DNA of 64,000 nucleotides from Parahoeflea halophila. Lineage in GTDB: Bacteria > Pseudomonadota > Alphaproteobacteria > Rhizobiales > Rhizobiaceae. The position numbers were made by a program, and so were the translations under genes. Below, in pieces: positions 35,284-44,944 of this stretch (within the stretch, counting starts at the first letter, position 1; every line of letters begins with the position of its first letter). The DNA is taken from assembly GCF_900220985.1 (NCBI RefSeq), contig NZ_OCPC01000001.1, positions 124,001 through 188,000 of the forward strand, given 5' to 3'. Under the pieces are notes generated by a model, which saw only the letters and a program-made list of their open reading frames with translations, had not been told where the DNA came from and ran no database searches.

Positions 35284-36983
35284 ATTACATGATTTCGCTC
35301 CGCACCCGCGCAGCCATCGCAATCATCTCGCTGCTGTGGATCAACGTCGGCATGATGGCCCTGAGGTTCTTGTGGGGCATGGAGGCGGATCCCATCATCG
35401 TTCTGGGTGGCGGCACCGCCATCGCCGGCGCTGCGACGCTGACCTGGTGGAACGACCGCACCGGCACGGCAACGCAGATCTCCACGGCCTTGGCCCATGC
35501 GGCAAGCGTCGCGCTTCTGGTCTATTCGTTTTCCGGTTCTCCCTATCAAATCGATATGCATATGTACTTCTTCGCCAGTCTGGCGATCTGCGCGGCCTGG
35601 GTGAACTGGCAACCGATTCTGGCATTCGCCGGCCTCACGGCCGTGCATCACCTGGTGTTGTTCTTCCTGATTCCCGCAGCGGTGTTTCCAGGTACTTCCG
35701 ATTTTGGCCGGGTTGTGCTGCATGCGGTCATCCTTATCCTCGAAGCCGGTGCGCTCGTGGCTTTGGGCCATTCGCTGGCCAGAGCCTTTGCCCAGAACGA
35801 TGAAGCGATGATTGAGACCCGTGCGGCCAATGAGCAGGCGAGCGAAATGTCTCGCAAGGCCGAGGAGGCCCGGCAACAAAACATCGAAGACGCGAAGCGC
35901 CGCGAAGCCGAGCGCGCTGCCGATACGGCGCGTCTGCAATTCGCCATGGAATCGCTTGGCAGCGGCCTTCGCAAGCTTGCGGAAGGAGATCTACGCGTTC
36001 GACTGACCGACGAGTTCGACGAGACGTTGGAAGTTCTCAGGGGTGATTTCAACACATCAATGGAATCACTTGAGCAACTGGTTGCCGAACTTGGCGGCTC
36101 TGCGCGTCAGATGTGCGAAGCTTCAAACACCGTATGCACAGATGCCGAGCGGATTTCAAAACGAACCGAGCAGCAGGCCGTCTCGCTGGAAGAAACCGCA
36201 GCCGCCATCGGCCGGATCACAGAAAACGTCCAGACCGCCTCAAAGCGGGCTGGCGAAGCAGGACGTCTGGTCGACGAAGCGACAAAAAACGCCTCAATCT
36301 CGGCCTCCATCGTCTCCAATGCAGTCAACGCCATGACCGAGATTGAAGCGTCATCGCGTCAGATCGGCCAGATCATCACCGTGATCGACGAAATCGCGTT
36401 CCAGACCAACCTTCTGGCGCTTAACGCCGGTGTTGAAGCCGCCCGCGCTGGCGAAGCCGGCAAGGGCTTTGCGGTTGTAGCCCAGGAGGTGCGCGAACTG
36501 GCCCAACGCTCGGCCAGCGCAGCCAAGGAAATCAATGCGCTGATCGACACCTCGTCGACCCAGGTGAGCAGCGGCGTGGCACTGGTCAACCAGACCGGCG
36601 AAGCGCTCCGCTCCATCGGCGAGCAGGTCCGGGAAATCAACGATTATATCGCCAAGATCGTCGAAACCGCCCGCGAGCAGGCCACAGACATTTCCGAAAT
36701 CAATTCCGCCGTGGTCAACATGGACCAGACGACCCAGCAAAACACCGCGCTGATGACCGACACGACCAGATCGATCCGCGGCCTTGCCGAGGAAGCGGAT
36801 GGGCTTGTTGCCAAGCTGGCGGTCTTCAACGTCAGCGAACGCGCCGCGTCGCGCCCTGCCCCGGCCGCTCGGGCCAGGCCGGCGGCCGCAGCACCGGCAC
36901 CCGCGCCCCAGCCTCAGCGCCCGGCACGTCACGCAGGCGGAGGAGCAGCGGTCGCCGTCGCACAGGGGTGGGACGAGTTCTGA
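35280..36983 (+). CDS. Methyl-accepting chemotaxis protein with multi-helix membrane sensor
   Basis: 567 residues. The first 180 contain about six hydrophobic segments instead of a periplasmic ligand domain. A charged coiled coil follows, then a HAMP-like region (LRKLAEGDLRVRLTDEFDET) and a canonical signalling tip IDEIAFQTNLLALNAGVEAA, then EAGKGFAVVAQEVRELAQRS. The tail is an Ala/Pro linker ending in GWDEF, which resembles a CheR/CheB-binding pentapeptide. ATG 35280 overlaps the previous gene; ATG 35289 is an alternative. Ligand unknown; sensing may be within the membrane. Confidence 0.9.
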   Translation: MNYMISLRTRAAIAIISLLWINVGMMALRFLWGMEADPIIVLGGGTAIAGAATLTWWNDRTGTATQISTALAHAASVALLVYSFSGSPYQIDMHMYFFASLAICAAWVNWQPILAFAGLTAVHHLVLFFLIPAAVFPGTSDFGRVVLHAVILILEAGALVALGHSLARAFAQNDEAMIETRAANEQASEMSRKAEEARQQNIEDAKRREAERAADTARLQFAMESLGSGLRKLAEGDLRVRLTDEFDETLEVLRGDFNTSMESLEQLVAELGGSARQMCEASNTVCTDAERISKRTEQQAVSLEETAAAIGRITENVQTASKRAGEAGRLVDEATKNASISASIVSNAVNAMTEIEASSRQIGQIITVIDEIAFQTNLLALNAGVEAARAGEAGKGFAVVAQEVRELAQRSASAAKEINALIDTSSTQVSSGVALVNQTGEALRSIGEQVREINDYIAKIVETAREQATDISEINSAVVNMDQTTQQNTALMTDTTRSIRGLAEEADGLVAKLAVFNVSERAASRPAPAARARPAAAAPAPAPQPQRPARHAGGGAAVAVAQGWDEF

Positions 36984-37225
36984 TCTCTCCGGGCCGGTTT
37001 GCGGCCAATGGTTTCGGTCAGTCTTGGTTTGCACATTTGTTGCACTATGTTGGGGACCCGGCCCGCGCCGTGTCCCCATTTGCTCACCGGCGCCGCACGC
37101 CCCTGCCCGACATGGCCAAAGCAGGTGCCGCAGCCGGGTGTTCCACAGGCTGTCGTATCCTGCAGTGCCGGGAACGGCCTTGCATCCGCGGTTTGGAAGA
37201 AAATCGGCCACAATCGGGTAACAAG

Positions 37226-37750
37226 ATGAGAACAGGTGAATCAGCAGACATGACAGCATTTGACAGGCTCAAGGCGATCCTGGACCTGTTTAGGCAGACC
37301 GGCGAGCCGCACCGAAAACTCAAGAAAAAATCCAAGCGGCAATCCGCAGCGGCAATTTTCCGAGGTACAGGCGAAGATTGCGAATTGTTGCTCATCACCA
37401 GCCGGGATACCGGTCGCTGGATCGTGCCCAAGGGCTGGATCGAAGATGATGAGGACGGCGCCGCGGCCGCAATCCGCGAGACCTGGGAAGAAGCCGGCTT
37501 GATCGGCGAAGCCCTGCCAGGCGGCCCGATCGGGCACTACCGCTACATCAAGCACAGGGCACGCCGCCGCGATGCCTTGTGTGATGTCGATGTCTATCTT
37601 CTCCGGCTGCTCGAAGAATGCGACCGCTGGCCCGAGTGCGATGAACGGCGGCGCAAATGGTTCCCGGTCGCCACTGCAATTGGCCTTGTCGACGAAGAAG
37701 GATTGAAGGACGTCATCCGCGAGGCCTTCCTCTACGTCAAGGCTGCCTGA
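37226..37750 (+). CDS. NUDIX hydrolase
   Basis: 174 residues. The NUDIX box GWIEDDEDGAAAAIRETWEE followed by AGL fits GX5EX7REUXEEXGU (about residues 70-92). An N-terminal basic stretch LKKKSKRQSAAAIF precedes it. It hydrolyses a nucleoside diphosphate linked to some moiety, and in rhizobia it is often similar to diphosphoinositol-polyphosphate-type hydrolases. The start is uncertain: ATG 37226 or 37250 (AGGTGA upstream of the latter). Confidence 0.87.
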   Translation: MRTGESADMTAFDRLKAILDLFRQTGEPHRKLKKKSKRQSAAAIFRGTGEDCELLLITSRDTGRWIVPKGWIEDDEDGAAAAIRETWEEAGLIGEALPGGPIGHYRYIKHRARRRDALCDVDVYLLRLLEECDRWPECDERRRKWFPVATAIGLVDEEGLKDVIREAFLYVKAA

Positions 37751-38045
37751 GTTTCTACCTCGGCAAGCAACACCGCGTTCTCTCCTTTTCGCCAAGAGCT
37801 CCGATGAAGCAAATATCGGAGCACAACCATCGCGGCTGGCGCAGGTCGATAGCGATACTTGACCTCTAGGCATGTATCTGCTCCCTCCAGTCATTTTCCT
37901 AAAGCTCTGATTATGCGTTGCTCCTGTCAGGATTGAGTCGGCGCTTCGTCCGAAGCAGTTTGTCCGCGACGATTGCTTGGCGTTTCTACGAACAACGACG
38001 CGAGCTGACAAATAAGCGATTGTCCTCGTTTTCCACAGTGCTTTT

Positions 38046-38061
38046 CCACTAGATATGGTGT
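38046..38061. promoter_or_regulatory. Second, weaker NrdR-box-like site
   Basis: CCACTAGATATGGTGT matches 13 of 16 positions of the NrdR consensus ACACWATATATWGTGT. It lies 246 bases from the better box, farther than the usual paired spacing of about 30 bases, so it may be a chance match. Confidence 0.35.
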
Positions 38062-38291
38062 GCAAGAATCTGCCACCGACAACCCCTTGACGCATCCACA
38101 CGAGTCGCTGCTTATAGGACAGACGTTGCGGCGGCGGCGCGACTGGGGTGTTCAGAGGCCAGTCAAATCTCGACATTTTGCGTTTCACAGCATCTTTCCC
38201 CGTGGAAAACACGGTGGTTTGAGGGGCTTGCCTTGATGCGGAAAAATGACGGCGATCTGCCATATTGGGGACTGGCGTAAATTTCTTGTTA

Positions 38292-38307
38292 ACACTATAT
38301 TTAGTGT
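38292..38307. promoter_or_regulatory. NrdR box upstream of nrdJ
   Basis: ACACTATATTTAGTGT agrees with the NrdR consensus at 15 of 16 positions and contains a -10-like CTATAT at 38295-38300. Binding of the ATP/dATP-sensing repressor NrdR here would block transcription of the ribonucleotide reductase gene. Confidence 0.75.
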
Positions 38308-38469
38308 TTGCAGCCAACCTGACCACAAGATAGAGCATTCCCTGCGACGGGAATCTCACTGAGTGACCGAGTAGATACACTGGCTGCGCAATGAGTGCGC
38401 CGCCTGCGGGGCAGCTGTTGCCGGGACGCAAGGGATGCGGTCGGCGCCGAATTCACAAAGAGGACTAAA

Positions 38470-41400
38470 ATGCGCATTGAACGTCGGTTCACCAAAGAGG
38501 GCCAGTCAGCCTATGCAGACATCGAATTCCGCAAGGCGACCAGCGAGATCAAGAACCCTGATGGTTCGGTGGTCTTCCGCCTCGCCGACATCGACGTGCC
38601 GGTTCAGTTCAGCCAGGTCGCAGCCGACATTCTGGCGCAGAAATATTTCCGCAAGGCCGGCGTTCCTGCGCGCCTGAAGAAGGTTGAGGAAAACTCAGTC
38701 CCGTCATGGCTGTGGCGCTCGGTGGCCGATGAGGAAGCCCTCGCAAAGCTGCCCGAAGACGAGCGCTACGGCTCGGAAACCGACGCCCGTCAGGTCTTTG
38801 ACCGACTCGCCGGCACCTGGACCTACTGGGGCTGGAAGGGTGGCTACTTCTCCTCCGAAGACGACGCCCGCGCCTTCATGGACGAGCAGGCCTATATGCT
38901 CGCCACCCAGCGCGTTGCCCCCAACTCGCCGCAATGGTTCAACACCGGCCTGCACTGGGCCTATGGCATCGACGGCCCCGGCCAGGGCCATTTCTATGTT
39001 GACCCGTTCACCGGCAAGCTGACCAAATCGAAATCCTCCTACGAGCATCCTCAGCCGCACGCCTGCTTCATCCAGTCGGTCGAGGACGATCTCGTCAATG
39101 AAAACGGCATCATGGACCTCTGGGTCCGCGAGGCGCGCCTGTTCAAATACGGATCCGGCACCGGCTCCAACTTCTCGCACCTGCGCGGCGAAGGTGAAAA
39201 GCTCTCGGGCGGCGGCAAGTCGTCGGGCCTGATGAGCTTCCTCAAGATCGGCGACCGCGCGGCCGGCGCGATCAAGTCTGGCGGCACCACCCGCCGCGCG
39301 GCCAAGATGGTCGTTGTCGATATCGATCACCCCGATATCGAGGACTACATCAACTGGAAGGTCAAGGAAGAGCAGAAGGTTGCCGCCCTCGTCACCGGTT
39401 CCAAGATCGTGGCAACGCACCTCAAGGCCATCATGAAGGCCTGCATGAACTGCGAGGCCGACAACGACGCCTGCTTCGACCCCAAGCAGAACCCTGTTCT
39501 CAAGCGCGAGATCAAGGCTGCCAAGAAGGATCAGGTGCCGGAAAACTACGTCAAGCGCGTCATCCAGTTTGCACGTCAGGGTTACACCGACATCGAATTC
39601 AAGACCTACGACACCGACTGGGATTCAGAAGCCTATCTGACGGTTTCGGGTCAGAACTCCAACAACTCGGTTTCGATCAAGGACGACTTCCTGCAGGCGG
39701 TTGAAGCCGACGGCGACTGGAACCTGACCGCCCGCAAGGACGGCAAGGTGATGAAGACCATCAAGGCCCGTGACCTTTGGGAATCCATCGGCCATGCGGC
39801 ATGGGCATCAGCCGACCCGGGCCTGCATTACAACACCACGATGAACGACTGGCACACCTGCCCGGCGGCCGGCCCGATCCGCGCCTCCAACCCGTGCTCG
39901 GAATACATGTTCCTCGACGACACGGCCTGCAACCTTGCCTCGCTCAACCTGCTGCGTTTCAAGGACAAGGATTCCAAGCGCATCAACATCGCTGATTACG
40001 AGCATGCCGTCCGTCTCTGGACCGTCGTGCTCGAGGTTTCGGTGATGATGGCGCAGTTCCCCTCGCAGCAGATTGCCGAACTCTCCTACAAGTACCGCAC
40101 CCTGGGCCTGGGCTTCGCCAATATCGGCGGCCTGCTGATGACCTCCGGCATTCCCTATGACTCCAAGGAAGGCCGCGCCATCTGCGGCGCGCTGACCGCG
40201 ATCATGACCGGCGTGGCCTATGCCACCTCGGCCGAGATGGCCGGCGAAATCGGGCCCTTTGCCGGTTACAAGGAAAACAAGAAGAACATGCTGCGGGTAA
40301 TCCGCAACCATCGCCGCGCTGCTCACGGTGAGGTCACCGGCTATGAGGACCTGTCGGTCAACCCGGTCGCGCTGATCCATGAGGATTGCCCCGACCAGGA
40401 CCTGATCACCCACGCGACCGCTGCCTGGGACAAGGCGCTGGAGCTTGGCGAAAAGCACGGCTACCGCAATGCGCAGGCCACCGTGATCGCGCCCACCGGC
40501 ACCATCGGCCTGGTGATGGATTGCGACACCACCGGCATCGAGCCCGATTTCGCGCTGGTCAAGTTCAAGAAGCTCGCCGGCGGCGGCTACTTCAAGATCA
40601 TCAACAACGCGGTGCCCGAGGCGCTGCGAACACTCGGCTATTCCGAGGCCCAGCTGGCCGAGATCGAGGCCTATGCGGTCGGTCACGGCAACATCAACCA
40701 GGCGCCCGGCATCAACCCCGGCTCGCTCAAGGCCAAGGGCTTCACCGACGCCCAGATCGAAGCCGTCAACGGCGCCACCAAGGCCGCCTTCGACATCAAG
40801 TTCGTCTTCAACAAGTGGACCCTGGGCGAAGAGTTCTGCAAGGACGTGCTCGGCTTCACCGACGAGCAGATGAACGATTTCTCCTTCGACATGCTCTCAG
40901 CCATGGGCTTTTCGAAGAAGGATATCGAGGCTGCCAACATTCATGTCTGCGGCGCGATGACGCTCGAAGGCGCTCCGCACCTGAAGACCGAGCACTATCC
41001 GGTCTTCGACTGCGCCAATCCGTGCGGCAAGGTCGGCAAGCGCTACCTTTCGGTGGAAAGCCACATCCGCATGATGGCGGCCGCCCAGCCGTTCATCTCC
41101 GGCGCAATCTCCAAGACCATCAACATGCCCAACGAGGCCACTGTCGAGGACTGCAAGAGCGCCTACATGCTGTCCTGGAAGCTGGCACTGAAGGCCAACG
41201 CGCTCTACCGCGACGGCTCCAAGCTCAGCCAGCCGCTCAACGCCTCGCTGATCGAGGACGAAGAGGACGAGGATGACGCCATCGAGGCGCTGGTGGCCCA
41301 GCCGGCTTCAGCCCAGGCCGTCACCGTGACCGAGAAGATCGTCGAGCGCGTGGTCGAGCGTCTCTACCGCGACCGCGAGAAGCTGCCCAACCGCCGCAAG

Positions 41401-42300
41401 GGCTACACCCAGAAAGCCGTCATCGGCGGCCACAAGGTCTATCTGCGCACCGGCGAGTTCGACGATGGCCGTCTCGGCGAGATCTTCATCGACATGCACA
41501 AGGAAGGCGCCGCCTTCCGGGCGATGATGAACAATTTCGCCATCGCCATCTCGCTCGGCCTGCAATACGGCGTGCCGCTGGACGAATATGTGGAGGCCTT
41601 CACCTTCACCAAGTTCGAGCCGGCCGGCATGGTGCAGGGCAACGACGCCATCAAGAACGCCACCTCGATCCTGGATTACATCTTCCGCGAGCTGGCCGTC
41701 TCCTACCTGGCGCGTCATGACCTGGCCCATGTCGACACCTCCGACTTCACCAACACCGCACTCGGCAAGGGGATCTCGGAAGGCAAGGCGCAGCCCTTCT
41801 CCAAGGGCTTGACCCGCGGCGCATCGCTCAAGGTCGTCACCGGCGCGGGTGCCAGCGGCAGCGCTGAGCCCAAGGGCCAGGCAGCAGCTCCCGCCAAGGG
41901 CGCTCCCGCCTCCGGCTCCTCCGTGATCACCGCCTCGTTCGCGTCAAAGGCGGCGTCGGGCAAGGCTTCCGGCAATCTGGCGGTCAAGTCCGATCAGGCC
42001 GAAGCGCTGGCCACCGACGGTGCCGTCGCCTTCAAGCGCGACTACGAGGAACGCGCCGAGGAACTGGCAGCCGAGATCGAGATGGACGAAATGTTCTCCG
42101 ACGACGCGGCCGAGGACGCAGCCCACGCCAAGGCCGATGCTGCAACCGAGGCCAAGAAACTCGAAGCCGACCGCCGCGCCAAGTCGATCATGCAGGGCTA
42201 CACCGGCAACATGTGCACCGAATGCCAGAACTTCACCATGGTGAGGAATGGCACCTGCGAAAAGTGCGACACCTGTGGGTCGACGAGCGGCTGCAGCTGA
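38470..42300 (+). CDS. nrdJ: Vitamin B12-dependent ribonucleotide reductase (class II)
   Basis: 1276 residues, normal for the alphaproteobacterial NrdJ. Reduces ribonucleotides using adenosylcobalamin. The N-terminal [18 protein letters not shown] opens the family. The active site [20 protein letters not shown] has Asn, Cys476 (thiyl radical) and Glu in the N-x-C-x-E arrangement. The C-terminus holds an Ala/Lys-rich linker and a zinc-ribbon-like end [20 protein letters not shown], then CGSTSGCS, the likely redox-shuttle cysteines. AGAGGAC precedes ATG 38470. An NrdR box lies upstream. Confidence 0.96.
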   Translation: MRIERRFTKEGQSAYADIEFRKATSEIKNPDGSVVFRLADIDVPVQFSQVAADILAQKYFRKAGVPARLKKVEENSVPSWLWRSVADEEALAKLPEDERYGSETDARQVFDRLAGTWTYWGWKGGYFSSEDDARAFMDEQAYMLATQRVAPNSPQWFNTGLHWAYGIDGPGQGHFYVDPFTGKLTKSKSSYEHPQPHACFIQSVEDDLVNENGIMDLWVREARLFKYGSGTGSNFSHLRGEGEKLSGGGKSSGLMSFLKIGDRAAGAIKSGGTTRRAAKMVVVDIDHPDIEDYINWKVKEEQKVAALVTGSKIVATHLKAIMKACMNCEADNDACFDPKQNPVLKREIKAAKKDQVPENYVKRVIQFARQGYTDIEFKTYDTDWDSEAYLTVSGQNSNNSVSIKDDFLQAVEADGDWNLTARKDGKVMKTIKARDLWESIGHAAWASADPGLHYNTTMNDWHTCPAAGPIRASNPCSEYMFLDDTACNLASLNLLRFKDKDSKRINIADYEHAVRLWTVVLEVSVMMAQFPSQQIAELSYKYRTLGLGFANIGGLLMTSGIPYDSKEGRAICGALTAIMTGVAYATSAEMAGEIGPFAGYKENKKNMLRVIRNHRRAAHGEVTGYEDLSVNPVALIHEDCPDQDLITHATAAWDKALELGEKHGYRNAQATVIAPTGTIGLVMDCDTTGIEPDFALVKFKKLAGGGYFKIINNAVPEALRTLGYSEAQLAEIEAYAVGHGNINQAPGINPGSLKAKGFTDAQIEAVNGATKAAFDIKFVFNKWTLGEEFCKDVLGFTDEQMNDFSFDMLSAMGFSKKDIEAANIHVCGAMTLEGAPHLKTEHYPVFDCANPCGKVGKRYLSVESHIRMMAAAQPFISGAISKTINMPNEATVEDCKSAYMLSWKLALKANALYRDGSKLSQPLNASLIEDEEDEDDAIEALVAQPASAQAVTVTEKIVERVVERLYRDREKLPNRRKGYTQKAVIGGHKVYLRTGEFDDGRLGEIFIDMHKEGAAFRAMMNNFAIAISLGLQYGVPLDEYVEAFTFTKFEPAGMVQGNDAIKNATSILDYIFRELAVSYLARHDLAHVDTSDFTNTALGKGISEGKAQPFSKGLTRGASLKVVTGAGASGSAEPKGQAAAPAKGAPASGSSVITASFASKAASGKASGNLAVKSDQAEALATDGAVAFKRDYEERAEELAAEIEMDEMFSDDAAEDAAHAKADAATEAKKLEADRRAKSIMQGYTGNMCTECQNFTMVRNGTCEKCDTCGSTSGCS

Positions 42301-42308
42301 GCTCAGAA

Positions 42309-43012
42309 TTGAGCATATTCGACGAAAATGAAGTTGTGGCGGGCCATGAAAGGCTCGCCACATTTGTTTTGAATGAACTCGGAGCCTTGGGCGCTTGCAC
42401 CAATCTCATTCGGGAAGGTGTGCAAAAATCCCGAGGACTTAAACTTAAAAACAATCTTGCTCGAGAAAGCTGGCTGAAGCATCCCATCTAGTGTTGCGGA
42501 TTTGCAATGACGCCGGCGCATCAAGTGTCTTGATTGATCGCGGATACTTCCTTCAAGCCGCCGCTCCATTGCGGAGTATTGCAGAGACTGCGCAGCTGCT
42601 ACTGATATTTTCCGAAGATCCAAGCCACATCGAAAGCTGGCGAGTGTTGCGCGGGAAAGACCGGTATAATCGTTATGGCCACAGCAAACTGAAAAGCAAA
42701 TTAAGCACTCCGGATTTGAGAGCCAAGTTTGATTGGTTCGAGGCACGTTTCAATACGTTTTCAGAATATGGCGGACATCCATCGGCGGTCTCCATCATGG
42801 CTCATCGAGACGGTAAAGACCTTCACATCGGACCCCATGTCAATGAGTTCCTATAAACCTCGACGTACAAGGATTTAGCCTCTTTGGTCTGGCATGCGAC
42901 TGATGTATGTGGGCTTCTGTGGGAGGCTTCCATAGAGGTCCCATTCGAAAATTTGTTATCAGAAGAACGCAAGCTCTTCCTCGACGCATGGCCAGCGATT
43001 GCACCGCCCTGA
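42309..43012 (+). pseudogene. Decayed gene of unknown function directly after nrdJ
   Basis: Three pieces form one broken frame. From 42309 one frame reads LSIFDENEVVAGHERLATFV through ARESWLKHPI and hits a TAG ending at 42491. In another frame the protein-like sequence continues from 42491 (LRICNDAGASSVLIDRGYFL, then PLRSIAETAQLLLIFSEDP). It stops at TAA 42854-42856 and then goes on in the same frame (LASLVWHATDVCGLLWEASI, FLDAWPAIAPP) to TGA 43012. So one frameshift and one nonsense codon are present. Base composition is visibly AT-richer than nrdJ. I cannot name the family. It starts only 8 bases after nrdJ, suggesting insertion there. Confidence 0.7.
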
Positions 43013-43091
43013 AACTCAAGTTCCGAAGCGAGTGAGACGTGGCAAATCCCCGTTATCCCTGACTCGATCCCGCATACAGCCACCCCGTATC

Positions 43092-43127
43092 CACACAATA
43101 ACAAACACACAAACAGACACACATCAC
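43092..43127 (+). repeat. CA-rich simple sequence tract
   Basis: About 36 bases made almost only of A and C with many ACA units (CACACAATAACAAACACAC). It runs directly into palindromic repeat A. Confidence 0.6.
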
Positions 43128-43165
43128 GGAATGGATCCTCGGCTCGGGGGCCGAGGATGACGATG
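43122..43165 (+). repeat. Palindromic intergenic repeat, copy A
   Basis: Begins CATCACGGAATGGATC and ends GATGACGATGG around an 8-bp stem TCCTCGGC/GCCGAGGA with a 6-base loop (43136-43157). Shares its ends and layout with copies B and C. Such REP-like elements are widespread between alphaproteobacterial genes. Confidence 0.8.
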
Positions 43166-43219
43166 GATAGGGTTGAGCCAAGAAGATAGTCAGCTGGTGC
43201 CGAGACGCCCACACCCCTT

Positions 43220-43259
43220 CGTCATCCCAGGGCCCCGACCCTGGGATCCATTCCGTGAT
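43220..43259 (-). repeat. Palindromic intergenic repeat, copy B (inverted)
   Basis: Same element in opposite orientation: CGTCATCC ... GGATCCATTCCGTGAT. The stem is TCCCAGGG/CCCTGGGA (43225-43246), so the arms differ from copy A but are compensated. That points to selection on the hairpin. Confidence 0.8.
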
Positions 43260-43335
43260 CCCACAGCACCGCAAACCCTATCGCAGGGCAGGACCCCACT
43301 CCACCGCGCGAAACAAACGCTCGGTCCGCTCCCCA

Positions 43336-43623
43336 TCACCACCCGGTGCCACGAAACAGTTCGAACCACTCCGGATTGGTCTTCTCGATCAAGTCGATTT
43401 TCCACTGCCGCGGCCACCGCTTGAGCGACTTCTCACGCTGGATCGCATCGCCGATGTCGAAATGCTCCTCATACCAGACCAGCCGCCGCACTCCGTAGCG
43501 TCTGGTAAATCCAGAGCCAGTGCCAGCTGTATGCTCGGGGATCCGCCGCGCCAGATCATTGGTCACCCCGATGTAAATGGTTCCGCCCTTGCGGCTGGCC
43601 AGCATATAAACATAACCAGTCAT
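43336..43623 (-). CDS. GIY-YIG nuclease family protein (URI/UPF0213-like)
   Basis: 95 residues, a single GIY-YIG domain: GYVYMLASRKGGTIYIGVTN (the YxY and YIG strands), DLARRIPEH with the catalytic Arg, EEHFDIGDAIQREKSLKRWP, and a C-terminal NPEWFELF. No other domain. It lies between inverted copies of a palindromic repeat, 26 bases after its start to copy C and 76 bases after its stop to copy B. No good ribosome site is seen. Such stand-alone genes are common in alphaproteobacteria; their role is not established. Confidence 0.88.
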   Translation of the reverse strand: MTGYVYMLASRKGGTIYIGVTNDLARRIPEHTAGTGSGFTRRYGVRRLVWYEEHFDIGDAIQREKSLKRWPRQWKIDLIEKTNPEWFELFRGTGW

Positions 43624-43648
43624 CGCGAGATGATACCGCAGGTTGCAG

Positions 43649-43693
43649 CATCACGGAATGGATCTGCGGCTCGGGGGCCGAGGATGACGACGG
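43649..43693 (+). repeat. Palindromic intergenic repeat, copy C
   Basis: CATCACGGAATGGATCTGCG then GCTCGGGGGCCGAGGATGACGACGG. Nearly identical to copy A; two stem bases differ (TCTGCGGC against GCCGAGGA), so its hairpin is weakened. A short remnant (CATCACGGAATGA) recurs at 43950-43962. Confidence 0.78.
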
Positions 43694-44072
43694 AGAGGGT
43701 GTGCACGACAGCGGCACGATTACTCTCCTGCAGTTTTCTGCATTTGGCCTCAGGCTAAGATGCTGAAATTGCGCCCTCTCCCAAAAGGGGCGAGGAGAAG
43801 ACCGAGACCCCCGACGCGCCAACCTCTCTCTTGGTGGGAGAGGACACAAAATCGAGGGCTTAGCCACAGGCTAAAGCTCAGACTTTGTTGGCGAGGGGGT
43901 CCGGCAGTGTCTGCACCCCGGCTGTCGAACGGACGCGGGCTAAACTCCGCATCACGGAATGAAAGGCTAAAGCGGTACCGCCCTCATCCGCAATACCCGG
44001 CACCGGTCACCTGAAATCAGTCACCCCATCCCACCCCTTCCCAAGCGCCTGCCTGCGCGTTAGTTTTTCGCC
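43694..44072. other. Repeat-rich intergenic region before the phosphatase gene
   Basis: 379 bases without a gene. It holds the remnant of the palindromic repeat at 43950 and several short recurrences of GGCTAA (near 43755, 43859, 43872, 43937, 43966). A hairpin-forming stretch CCTCTCTCTTGGTGGGAGAGG lies around 43825. The look is that of eroded intergenic repeats. Confidence 0.45.
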
Positions 44073-44822
44073 ATGTCCCTCACCTATGCCATCGGCGATG
44101 TTCACGGCAGGCGTGACCTGCTCGAATGCCTGCTTGCGGCCATCAGGGCCGACATGGGCGGCCGCGATGGTCGGATCGTTTTCCTCGGCGACATCATCGA
44201 TCGCGGGCCGGAAAGCCGGCAGGCGATGGATCTGGTGATCGAGACGCTCGGCGAGGTCGACGGTTCCCGCCTGATCCTCGGCAATCACGAGGAGTTCATG
44301 CTGGCCTTTCTCGACGCCCCAACGCGGGAAGACCGGGAGGCCGCGGCGCGCCGCTGGCTGCCCAATGGCGGCACCGAGACGCTTCGATCCTACGGATTTG
44401 CCGATGACGATCCGCTCGACCGGACCGCAAGCGGGCTTCGCGCGAGATTTCCGGCCCATATCACCGCGCTGCGCGATGCGGACTGGATGCTCGAGACCAC
44501 CACCCACGCCTTCGTCCATGCCGGCGTCGACCCTGACCTGCCGCTTGCCCGGCAGGACCCGGAAACCACGCGCTGGATCCGCGAGCGGTTCCTCTCGTTC
44601 CGTGGCCCGCTTGAAAAGATCGTCGTCCACGGCCACACCATGACCGCGTCGTCGCTGCCGGAATTGCACCGCAACCGCATCGCGCTCGACACCGGCGCGG
44701 TCCGTTCCGGCCATCTGACCTGCATCGTACTGGACGGCGATGCACCGCCGCGTTTTCTTGCCACCGACGATCATGGCCCGGCGGTGGAAGTTGGCGAGAT
44801 CCGCCCGCTCGACTGCCGCTGA
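44073..44822 (+). CDS. PPP-family metallophosphatase (serine/threonine phosphatase-like)
   Basis: 249 residues. Bimetal phosphoesterase with all four signature blocks: YAIGDVHGRRDLL at the N-terminus, VFLGDIIDRGPES, LILGNHEEF and VVHGHT. The layout is that of bacterial PrpA/ApaH-like PPP enzymes; protein phosphatase or Ap4A hydrolase activity cannot be separated by reading. The start has no strong ribosome site. It converges on glpQ. Confidence 0.88.
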   Translation: MSLTYAIGDVHGRRDLLECLLAAIRADMGGRDGRIVFLGDIIDRGPESRQAMDLVIETLGEVDGSRLILGNHEEFMLAFLDAPTREDREAAARRWLPNGGTETLRSYGFADDDPLDRTASGLRARFPAHITALRDADWMLETTTHAFVHAGVDPDLPLARQDPETTRWIRERFLSFRGPLEKIVVHGHTMTASSLPELHRNRIALDTGAVRSGHLTCIVLDGDAPPRFLATDDHGPAVEVGEIRPLDCR

Positions 44823-44885
44823 CACCAGCCGAACCCGGCTCCCGGTCCTTCGGCAACCGCCGCAATCCGCCTCAGTGAAAAAGCG

Positions 44886-44914
44886 AAGGCCAAGCCAGGT
44901 TACGGCGTGGCCTT
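44886..44914 (-). terminator. Hairpin between the phosphatase gene and glpQ
   Basis: AAGGCCA / TGGCCTT (7 bp) in the 122-base convergent gap. There is no clear T-run, so a weak bidirectional terminator at best. Confidence 0.35.
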
Positions 44915-44944
44915 GGCGTCATGTCGGGATCTTAGCAGTCCGTC

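Larger units (their letters stand above)
37751..38469. other. Long leader region of nrdJ
   Basis: 719 bases, less GC-rich than the genes around it, with no plausible gene. It contains two NrdR-box-like palindromes (38046-38061 and 38292-38307). I looked for a cobalamin riboswitch because the product is B12-dependent and could not recognise one. A minus-strand frame open across this region continues as antisense of the NUDIX gene and has no protein-like character. Confidence 0.5.

Noticed and set aside
37241-38431. 396-codon minus-strand open frame over the NUDIX gene and nrdJ leader
   Set aside because: Half is antisense to the NUDIX gene, half covers the NrdR-box region. Composition is not protein-like.
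37751-38469. Cobalamin riboswitch before nrdJ
   Set aside because: I could not find the conserved B12-box or a matching multi-arm structure; a covariance-model search would settle it.
38470-42300. Intein or insertion in nrdJ
   Set aside because: Length (1276 residues) and motif order are normal for alphaproteobacterial NrdJ; the Ala/Lys-rich stretch near the C-terminus is the usual linker.
43255-43758. 167-codon plus-strand frame over the GIY-YIG gene
   Set aside because: It is antisense to the GIY-YIG gene and includes repeat sequence; no protein features.
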